Source: CAZYPH01 sp964649095
Lineage (GTDB): Bacteria; Bdellovibrionota; UBA1018; UBA923
Reading direction: 5' to 3'
Assembly: GCA_964649095.1 (NCBI GenBank)
Contig: CAZYPH010000134.1
Span: forward strand, 1-5,936
Length of the DNA: 5,936 nucleotides
In this document: piece after piece, positions 1-4,704 of the stretch
Numbering within the stretch: the stretch's first letter is position 1
Layout of the letters: each line of letters begins with the position of its first letter
Translations under genes and position numbers: made by a program
Notes under the pieces: model-generated
What the model was told of the DNA's origin: nothing
The model's input: only the letters and a program-made list of their open reading frames with translations
Database searches by the model: none

Positions 1-14
1 CTAACGTAGCGCGA

Positions 15-683
15 ATGGCACAAGCTGAAACAGCTGTTGTGACTACCGCTGAAGCTTCAGTTGTTGGCGGAAGAGCGGCCGCTACCGGTCATGCGCTTAG
101 GAATATGGCAGCATTGACTGAACGAGCAACTAACGGCCTGCGTAATGTAGCCTCTCGCTTACGTATACCTGCGTTAAGTAATTTTGCAGAGCGTGCCGGT
201 GAAGTTGCCGTTGTGCAGCGCCGACTCGCCGAGGTCGGGGCCCAGTTCGCGCGTAATACCCGTTGGTATCAGGCAGGGCACTGGCTGCGTCGCATTCCCG
301 GACCGGTCGGGCGTGCCGTTGATCAATACATGGCTTATCGCCATGGATTGGAGTCGATGGTGTTAGGAGTCGTAGGACGGGCCGCCGGACTAAACCCTGA
401 ACAAGCTCATGCAGCGTTGCGTTTAGCTCGAGCTCTGCAAGGCTCGACAAGTGGTTTGGGTGCGGTCTTAGGCAATCTCCAAGACGCCGATCAGCAATTG
501 CAGGCTATACGTACGCAAATTACGCAAATGGCGGCTAGTCCACAAAATTCAGAGACCTCGACGTTATTGGCAAACTTACGCCAGCAAGAGGGTTCTCTCT
601 TGCAGACGCTCAACCAATCACAACAAGAGTTTGCACACGCTCAGCAGGAACTTACCGAGTTAAGACGGCAAATAAATCTCTAA
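15..683 (+). CDS. Ala/Gln-rich coiled-coil protein, probably 5'-truncated by the window edge
   Basis: I do not recognise this family. From the ATG at 15 it is 222 residues with no cysteine. Residues 1-30 are Ala/Val/Thr-rich, 28-110 are basic and partly amphipathic with a WYQAGHWLRRIPGP stretch (84-97), and about 112-126 is a short weakly hydrophobic patch. Residues about 155-222 are rich in Leu, Gln and Glu in a coiled-coil-like pattern, with a Ser/Asn break near 175-183. I see no signal peptide or convincing membrane helix. The frame stays open from position 3 to the ATG (N-V-A-R before Met), and no Shine-Dalgarno sequence precedes the ATG. The true start is therefore probably upstream of the window and this is the C-terminal part of a longer protein. 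It lies 73 bp ahead of the first PAS gene on the same strand. The reading frame is credible; the function is unknown. Confidence 0.6.
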   Translation: MAQAETAVVTTAEASVVGGRAAATGHALRNMAALTERATNGLRNVASRLRIPALSNFAERAGEVAVVQRRLAEVGAQFARNTRWYQAGHWLRRIPGPVGRAVDQYMAYRHGLESMVLGVVGRAAGLNPEQAHAALRLARALQGSTSGLGAVLGNLQDADQQLQAIRTQITQMAASPQNSETSTLLANLRQQEGSLLQTLNQSQQEFAHAQQELTELRRQINL

Positions 684-747
684 CCCAATCAAAAACATGA
701 CCCCCGTCATATTGTTAAATCTATATGTAACCGAGTATTAAGTACTT

Positions 748-752
748 GGGGG
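748..752 (+). promoter_or_regulatory. Ribosome binding site of the first PAS gene
   Basis: A run of five G followed by A sits 4 nt before the ATG at 757. It is purine-rich but non-canonical and slightly close. It supports 757 as the start, which also places the conserved SPF..I.E.FFSRTD block at the expected N-terminus relative to the downstream paralogue. Confidence 0.5.
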
Positions 753-756
753 ATTT

Positions 757-1971
757 ATGACCGGCGAATTTGAAAGTCCGTTTGAGATCAGTGAAATGTT
801 TTTTTCACGAACCGATAGTCAGGGCCGTATTCTATCAGGCAATAAAGTATTTCAACGTGTGAGCGGCTATGAGTGGGCCGAGATGGTTAATAAACCCCAC
901 AATATGATTCGGCATCCTGACATGCCAAAGGGTGTATTTCATCTATTTTGGTCGTGTCTGTTACAAAAAAAACCAGTCGGTGCGTATGTAAAAAACAAAG
1001 CGCAAGATGGGGGTATCTATTGGGTGTTTGCTTTAGCGGTGCCGCTAGCCGATGGGTATTTATCGGTGCGCATTAAACCATCGAGCCCTAGTTTTAATGC
1101 GGCGCAAAGCATTTATAAAGAGTTGTTGTTGTTCGAGGCTACGACCAAGACCTCACCAGAGAAATCACATCAAGAACTACTCAAGTATATACAAAAAAGT
1201 GGATATAAAGACTACCCGCACTTTATGCGAGAGTGTTTACTCGAAGAATTAAAGGCGCGCGAAGTAGCCTGTGGTAAAGGGGAACTCAAAACTTTTCGTG
1301 TCTTAGAGTTACTAAAAAATGCCTCAGAGGCTGGTTTGGCCCTGGCACGTGAGTCTCAGCGTATTGCGGCCTCTCATAAAAAAAATAAATTTCTGCCCCT
1401 AAATCTCGAGATTACATCGTCGTCCCTTTCAGCAGAAAATGCGGTGGCCTCGTTGTCTGTAGTGGCGTCGTCGTATCAAAAGCTTATGGGGGAGGTGCAG
1501 GTTGAGATTGAAAAATTCACACTGAGCGCGGCCGATGTTGTGGCGTTGCTTGAAGAGAATCAGCTTTTGATAAGCGCGCGGCATTTGCTCTCGGCCATTG
1601 TCGCGTTCTTCAAAACAGAATTAAACGACGGCACGCAGATCGATATTCCCGGTGAAACGCAGCGCCTGGTAACTGTCGCCGACGAGTATCAGTTTAAAGC
1701 GCAAGAAAGTATGGTGGCGGTTTTAAAATCACTGCAACAATTTAGCATGGTGTGTGCCTCGATGCGGTCGTCGATCACGGGTCTTGAGATCATGCGCCTC
1801 ACCGGAAAAATCGAGGCCGCGCGCATCGGTTCTGCTAGTGAAGAGATTTCCATCATCATCGATCAGTTAAAGAAATTTCAGAGTCTCTTACTTGAGGTTC
1901 TTTCGGCGATTGAAGTTACCGGCACATCGTTACATGGGTATTCAAAAGAGCTCATGGAAGTTAGTGCCTAG
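757..1971 (+). CDS. Soluble Aer-like PAS sensor with degenerate MCP-type signalling tips (copy 1)
   Basis: A 404-residue protein. Residues 7-108 form a PAS domain closely resembling that of the aerotaxis receptor Aer: SRTD.QGRI, N29, VSGY (35-38), KPHN.IRHPDMP (46-57), F..FW (61-65), VKN (78-80) and YWV (88-90). In E. coli Aer the Arg-His-Pro-Asp region contributes to FAD binding, so a flavin cofactor and redox or oxygen sensing are likely (inference). The remaining 300 residues are mostly helical, without transmembrane or HAMP segments, so the protein should be cytosolic. Residues 348-358 (LTGKIEAARIG), followed by an I..IID.LKKF pattern, align without gaps to the MCP hairpin tip (L-N-A-A-V-E-A-A-R-A-G ... 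VVA.EVR.L). The receptor Asn and glycines are replaced, but the Glu and Arg remain. A second tip-like stretch lies at 213-242. A tandem paralogue follows. Probable role: redox input to a CheW/CheA array or a related complex. The PAS call is strong; the output is uncertain. Confidence 0.88.
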   Translation: MTGEFESPFEISEMFFSRTDSQGRILSGNKVFQRVSGYEWAEMVNKPHNMIRHPDMPKGVFHLFWSCLLQKKPVGAYVKNKAQDGGIYWVFALAVPLADGYLSVRIKPSSPSFNAAQSIYKELLLFEATTKTSPEKSHQELLKYIQKSGYKDYPHFMRECLLEELKAREVACGKGELKTFRVLELLKNASEAGLALARESQRIAASHKKNKFLPLNLEITSSSLSAENAVASLSVVASSYQKLMGEVQVEIEKFTLSAADVVALLEENQLLISARHLLSAIVAFFKTELNDGTQIDIPGETQRLVTVADEYQFKAQESMVAVLKSLQQFSMVCASMRSSITGLEIMRLTGKIEAARIGSASEEISIIIDQLKKFQSLLLEVLSAIEVTGTSLHGYSKELMEVSA

Positions 1972-2062
1972 TTGTATTCGTAGTATGTGATTTCAGTCAT
2001 AACTCTTTGGTTGTTAAAGCAGGCAAACTGATTCTTAAACTTTGTCCGTCAGTTTTATCAGT

Positions 2063-2066
2063 GGAG
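2063..2066 (+). promoter_or_regulatory. Ribosome binding site fixing the start of the second PAS gene
   Basis: GGAG lies 6 nt before the ATG at 2073. The open frame extends back to a TTG at 2007, but that has no Shine-Dalgarno sequence and would add 22 residues with no counterpart in the paralogue. This site therefore decides for 2073. Confidence 0.75.
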
Positions 2067-2072
2067 ACCCGT

Positions 2073-3281
2073 ATGTCATCAAGCGTTCTTGAACAAAATG
2101 TCACAGAAAGTCCCTTTGGGATTGAAGAATTATTTTTCTCACGCACCGATTTGCAGGGCCGCATATTGGCCGGCAATAAAGTGTTTCAAAGGGTTAGTGG
2201 TTATGATTGGCAATCGATGCACCGTAAACCCCATAATATTATTCGTCATCCCGATATGCCGCGTGGTGTTTTTCACCTGTTTTGGTCGTATATTGAAAAT
2301 CAAAAACCTATCGGCGCTTACGTTAAAAACCAGGCACGCGATGGCAGGCATTATTGGGTTTATGCTTTGGCCCTTCCGCTAACGAATGAGTATTTATCAG
2401 TGCGTCTGAAACCTTCTGGTAAGTTTTTCGATATTGTTAAATCAGTATATATTGATTTAAAGGAATTTGAATCAAAATCCGGCGTAACGCCAGAGGCTTC
2501 GCATAAAGAGTTACTGAGTCGTTTAAATGCACTCGGTTATTCTGACTACGCGCCGTTTATGATGGACTGCCTCTTAAATGAATTGCAGGCGCGAGATCAG
2601 GCTCTAGGTAAACCCCCTGCGATGATCTTGCTACTGCTACAAACAGCAGCAGAAAACAGTATGGACCTGCTAAAAAACACCGAGACCATGGTTCGTTCAT
2701 TACAGGAAAATCAGTATTTGCCGTTAAACCTCGAGATTGCAAGTTCCTCGCTTGAGAGCACTGGCAGGGCCATTTCGGTTGTGGCTTCGTCGTACCAGAA
2801 TCTAGTAACCCAAGTGTCAAAGGAGATGGCCCTGTTTAAGACGAACTCGGATAGTTTGGTAGCGCTATTACGCGACAATCAGTTCATGATGAGTATCAAA
2901 TATCTTTTAGATCACGTGGTAGAGTTCTTTAAAATTGAAGATAACTCGGGCACCGAGATTGACGTTTCTCAAGAGAGTGCACGGTTAAACGATCTCGCGA
3001 TACAGTATGCCCTGCGTGTGAGTAAAAGTGTGGGGGCGGTTGTTGATTCACTAAGTCAGTTTGCGAGTTCATGCGAAATCATGCGTTCGTCTGTTTCAGG
3101 GCTAGAGATCATGCGTCTAACCGGAAAAATCGAGGCCGCACGTTTAGGTGCTGCTAGCGATGAAATCACTGTGATTATTGGGCAATTAAAAAAGTTTCAA
3201 AGTTTGCTGTTAGACGTGTTGACCCAGATCGAAAGTACGAGCGGATCGCTGCGTGAATATTCGAATCGGTTGTTGGAGTGA
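2073..3281 (+). CDS. Soluble Aer-like PAS sensor with degenerate MCP-type signalling tips (copy 2)
   Basis: A 402-residue paralogue of the gene just upstream, separated by 101 bp and probably co-transcribed. By hand alignment the PAS part (residues 13-114) is identical at about 74 of 102 positions, and a C-terminal block of 51 residues (MRSS...QIE) at about 40 of 51. The middle is much more divergent. The flavin-associated signature is intact: N35, IRHPDMP (57-63), W71, VKN (84-86) and YWV (94-96). There is no membrane segment and no HAMP. Two MCP-tip-like stretches are visible. Around 216-240, LPLNLEI...STGRAISVVA aligns gap-free with canonical LALNAAV...EQGRGFAVVA but has lost the Glu and Arg. 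At 349-359, LTGKIEAARLG keeps the Glu and Arg but has Thr for Asn. The likely role is cytosolic redox or energy sensing that feeds a chemotaxis-type complex. Differences from copy 1 in the linker suggest distinct partners or tuning (inference). Confidence 0.88.
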   Translation: MSSSVLEQNVTESPFGIEELFFSRTDLQGRILAGNKVFQRVSGYDWQSMHRKPHNIIRHPDMPRGVFHLFWSYIENQKPIGAYVKNQARDGRHYWVYALALPLTNEYLSVRLKPSGKFFDIVKSVYIDLKEFESKSGVTPEASHKELLSRLNALGYSDYAPFMMDCLLNELQARDQALGKPPAMILLLLQTAAENSMDLLKNTETMVRSLQENQYLPLNLEIASSSLESTGRAISVVASSYQNLVTQVSKEMALFKTNSDSLVALLRDNQFMMSIKYLLDHVVEFFKIEDNSGTEIDVSQESARLNDLAIQYALRVSKSVGAVVDSLSQFASSCEIMRSSVSGLEIMRLTGKIEAARLGAASDEITVIIGQLKKFQSLLLDVLTQIESTSGSLREYSNRLLE

Positions 3282-3321
3282 GTAAAAAAGGTGATATATT
3301 ACTTTATTTAGCAAGTTTTTG

Positions 3322-3327
3322 TATAGT
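3322..3327 (+). promoter_or_regulatory. Candidate -10 element of the decayed toxin-antitoxin-like pair
   Basis: TATAGT matches the sigma-70 -10 consensus at five of six positions and is preceded by a T-run and a TG. No good -35 is visible at 16-18 bp. The predicted transcription start falls on or next to the ATG at 3333, and no Shine-Dalgarno sequence precedes that ATG. A leaderless transcript is possible if the site is real. Confidence 0.3.
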
Positions 3328-3332
3328 AACGC

Positions 3333-3508
3333 ATGAGCGATAGGCGCAGCTATCCTATTACAATTGTAGTGAATGATCGCCTTATTCCTGAAGTTATCAT
3401 CGCCCGGAAGACCCCATCGAACTAGATAATAGAAAATACCGTGTGTTGTGGTTGCTCAAGAATAACAACTCGTTCATTGGCATTATGAATCCATTTCGGA
3501 GGTCCTAG
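3333..3508 (+). pseudogene. Remnant of a small toxin-like gene (internally deleted and frameshifted)
   Basis: Two protein-like fragments in different frames abut here. From the ATG at 3333, a 30-residue frame reads MSDRRSYPITIVVNDRLIPE and then VII before running into unrelated residues and a TAG at 3423-3425. A second frame, open from about 3404 to the TAG at 3506-3508, reads PEDPIELDNRKYRVLWLLKN and then NNSFIGIMNPFRRS. That frame hits a TGA just upstream at 3391-3393. The pieces look like the first beta-strand and the last strands of a compact basic protein whose middle was lost. The stop lies 3 nt before the ATG of a helix-turn-helix gene, and the Shine-Dalgarno site for that gene is inside this coding tail. 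This is the toxin-then-antitoxin order of HigBA-like modules. The YRVLW tail followed by a hydrophobic strand recalls RelE/HigB-fold toxins, but the family assignment is inference. Too little remains for activity to be expected. Confidence 0.5.
3498..3503 (+). promoter_or_regulatory. Perfect Shine-Dalgarno site in front of an ATG-TAG
   Basis: GGAGGT is 8 nt before the ATG at 3512, an ideal arrangement, yet the second codon is TAG. The site marks the ancestral start of the helix-turn-helix gene and shows that the downstream frame was once translated from here, coupled to the upstream gene. Confidence 0.7.
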
Positions 3509-3511
3509 TTT

Positions 3512-3845
3512 ATGTAGTCCAAAAGCAGTAAAAAATTTCCTGCTGCAAAAAAATTAGAAGACGTGCGTGATCGTCTTTCTAAAGAAGATACCCTTGGGGA
3601 GATCGCTTCTTTCTGATGACGCCTCCGAAGTCGAGAGGGCAAAATACAAGGCCTGCGAAATAATCATTCGTTATCGGCAGAATGCGGGACTCAAACAAAA
3701 AGATCTTGCACGCCTACTCGCTAACGATGAAGCACGAATGAGCGAAGTTCTGCACTATAGAATTGAAAACTTCACGTTAGATCGTCTGATCGGTTACGCT
3801 CAGACACTGTATCCCCGGCTTAAGTTGAGTCTTGAGGCGGCGTAG
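3512..3845 (+). pseudogene. Antitoxin-like XRE/HTH DNA-binding protein, broken at the N-terminus
   Basis: The main surviving frame ends with the TAG at 3843-3845 and encodes a Cro/CI-type helix-turn-helix domain: AKYKACEIIIRYRQNAGLKQ, then KDLARLLANDEARMSEVL..ENFTLDRLIGYAQTL. This resembles the HTH_37/HigA-type antitoxins, where the last part reads like 'FSLDRLL..A..L'. The N-terminal part lies in another frame starting at the ATG at 3512: M-stop-SKSSKKFPAAKKLEDVRDRL, then SKEDTLGEIASF, stop at 3614-3616. Its Lys-rich coding look and the strong Shine-Dalgarno site show it is the original start. One extra base (or two lost) in the T-rich stretch near 3606-3616 would join it to the HTH frame. 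The gene therefore carries a nonsense codon at position 2 and a frameshift. A 92-residue product from the GTG at 3567 is possible, but its first 16 or so residues would be out of the ancestral frame and only a weak GAAG precedes it. Confidence 0.6.
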
Positions 3846-3870
3846 AGACGACTCGTTATTTAGGTCGTCT
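3846..3870. terminator. Hairpin between convergent genes
   Basis: AGACGAC (3846-3852) and GTCGTCT (3864-3870) form a 7-bp stem with an 11-nt loop exactly between two convergent genes whose stops are 10 bp apart. It overlaps the last codons of the minus-strand gene. No clear T-run follows on either strand, so intrinsic termination is only plausible. It could instead stabilise the two 3' ends. Confidence 0.35.
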
Positions 3871-4656
3871 ATTAAATTCCAGAAAAATGCTACGCAATGC
3901 CTGTATTACATCATTTAATTCAACGTGGAGACGTGCAAAGTCATTTTGAATTTCTATGGGGTTGGAAGTTGTCAAGTAAGCATGAAGCTCATCGTCCCAA
4001 ACGGACGGATGATAGCCATTCGTACTATTCAGCCAATTGTATAGTTGTTCTCGAAATTGATGTGGAATTTTTGCTAATAGCGAGTCTACGGCCGATCGGT
4101 AGTCGCGATTGGTGTAATAGAGTCCGTGGGCGATCTCATGATCTAGCGCAGAGGCGTTATCGATATGTGTAGCAATGATGTAAAAACGAGCGCCCGATCG
4201 CCATAGATTTCTAAACTGCCGCAGTAGTCGTTTTTCGTCAGGTGTGAGGAAGGGGAACTGACCAGTATAGAATGGAGTTAAAACACTGCTTGGAATATTG
4301 AAGCCCGCCCAATCAGAAAAATATGTGAATCGGCCGTTGTTAAGGCCTCGGTACCAGCGTTTAAAACAGCCCCTTGAAAAGACTAATCCCCTAAATTGTG
4401 GGGATTCATAATGTTCCTGAAATCGTAACATGGTCGCGGCCATGCGATTGTGATCGTCGAATGCCAGATGAAATACACGTGGAGTAGCCTCTTGAATCAA
4501 GAAATCTAATTTTTGTTGATAACCACTCAAAGCTGAATCGCAGACACGTTTGCGACTCGGGCTGGCGTGGGTGTTTGAGAGCACTAGAATATTAAGTAAA
4601 GCTAATAGTATATATATAAATACTGATTTATAGTCTCTTCTAAGTTGCAACGTCAT
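3856..4656 (-). CDS. Secreted HExxH protein, putative zinc metallopeptidase
   Basis: From the ATG at 4656 the product is 266 residues. The N-terminus is a Sec-type signal peptide: basic LRRDYK, a hydrophobic core at about 12-26, and a likely cut after Thr-His-Ala at 31. The mature protein should be periplasmic or secreted. Residues 173-177 are HEIAH within ASALDHEIAHGLYYTN, a match to the HExxH zinc motif with a supporting Asp before it and Gly-Leu after. About 46 residues later, WDDELHAYL (221-229) offers Glu223 as a possible third ligand, as in gluzincin-type enzymes (inference). Cys39 and Cys97 could form a disulfide. I do not recognise a named family or substrate. A TTG at 4659 lies in frame, but only 3 nt separate it from the AGGAG, so the ATG is preferred. 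The gene is divergent from the S66 peptidase gene and convergent with the decayed HTH gene. Cell-wall or protein processing in the envelope is possible but unproven. Confidence 0.85.
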   Translation of the reverse strand: MTLQLRRDYKSVFIYILLALLNILVLSNTHASPSRKRVCDSALSGYQQKLDFLIQEATPRVFHLAFDDHNRMAATMLRFQEHYESPQFRGLVFSRGCFKRWYRGLNNGRFTYFSDWAGFNIPSSVLTPFYTGQFPFLTPDEKRLLRQFRNLWRSGARFYIIATHIDNASALDHEIAHGLYYTNRDYRSAVDSLLAKIPHQFREQLYNWLNSTNGYHPSVWDDELHAYLTTSNPIEIQNDFARLHVELNDVIQALRSIFLEFNRRPK

Positions 4657-4662
4657 CAACAG

Positions 4663-4667
4663 CTCCT
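4663..4667 (-). promoter_or_regulatory. Ribosome binding site of the HExxH gene
   Basis: On the minus strand AGGAG lies 6 nt before the ATG at 4656. It supports that ATG over the TTG at 4659, for which the spacing would be only 3 nt. Confidence 0.75.
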
Positions 4668-4669
4668 AA

Positions 4670-4698
4670 TTGAATTTTGCCTACCGTATCGGTACACT
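4670..4698 (+). promoter_or_regulatory. Candidate sigma-70 promoter of the S66 peptidase gene, leaderless
   Basis: TTGAAT (4670-4675), a 17-bp spacer and TACACT (4693-4698) each match the consensus at four of six positions. With the usual 6-nt gap the transcript would begin at 4705, the A of the start codon. No Shine-Dalgarno sequence precedes that ATG, which is consistent with a leaderless mRNA. Confidence 0.4.
4682..4694. promoter_or_regulatory. Candidate operator palindrome TACCG-N3-CGGTA
   Basis: A perfect 5+3+5 inverted repeat lies in the spacer and overlaps the first two bases of the proposed -10 of the S66 gene. It is also inside the 5' leader of the divergent HExxH gene. The position suits a repressor site, but a palindrome this short can occur by chance. 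Confidence 0.35.
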
Positions 4699-4704
4699 GC
4701 GAAC

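Larger units (their letters stand above)
757..3281 (+). repeat. Tandem gene duplication of about 1.2 kb
   Basis: The two PAS genes are head-to-tail paralogues of almost equal length (404 and 402 residues). Nucleotide identity is highest in the PAS coding parts and near the 3' ends. A 20-bp stretch encoding T-G-K-I-E-A and part of the next Ala codon is identical in both (1801-1820 and 3120-3139). Their upstream regions also share GTCATA and TTGTTAAA (706-719; 1996-2001 and 2011-2018). Synonymous differences elsewhere show that the duplication is not recent. Confidence 0.85.

Noticed and set aside
130..450. 106-residue frame on the minus strand
   Set aside because: Shadow of the coiled-coil gene; no start signal and no protein-like pattern.
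697..710. Hairpin ATGAC-CCCC-GTCAT as a terminator
   Set aside because: Only a 5-bp stem with no T-run after it.
712..741. Sigma-70 promoter TTGTTA-18-TATTAA
   Set aside because: It would start transcription on the Shine-Dalgarno run itself, so it is not credible as the main promoter.
716..742. Sigma-28 (flagellar/chemotaxis) promoter before the first PAS gene
   Set aside because: TAAA and CCGA are present but only 11 nt apart, and the rest of the -10 does not match.
2007..2072. TTG start giving a 22-residue N-terminal extension of the second PAS protein
   Set aside because: No ribosome site at 2007, no counterpart in the paralogue, and a good GGAG precedes the ATG at 2073.
3288..3309. Terminator after the second PAS gene
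   Set aside because: The stem is AT-rich, needs a G bulge and a G-T pair, and is followed by an interrupted T-run.
3340..3358. ATAGG-N9-CCTAT / GATAG-N6-CTATC as an antitoxin operator
   Set aside because: It lies inside the coding remnant downstream of its start, and the arms are short.
3897..4172. 91-residue frame on the plus strand
   Set aside because: Fully antisense to the HExxH gene, no ribosome site, no recognisable protein pattern.
4645..4704. TTG start extending the S66 protein by 20 residues
   Set aside because: No ribosome site, overlaps the divergent gene's start, and the family N-terminus fits 4705.
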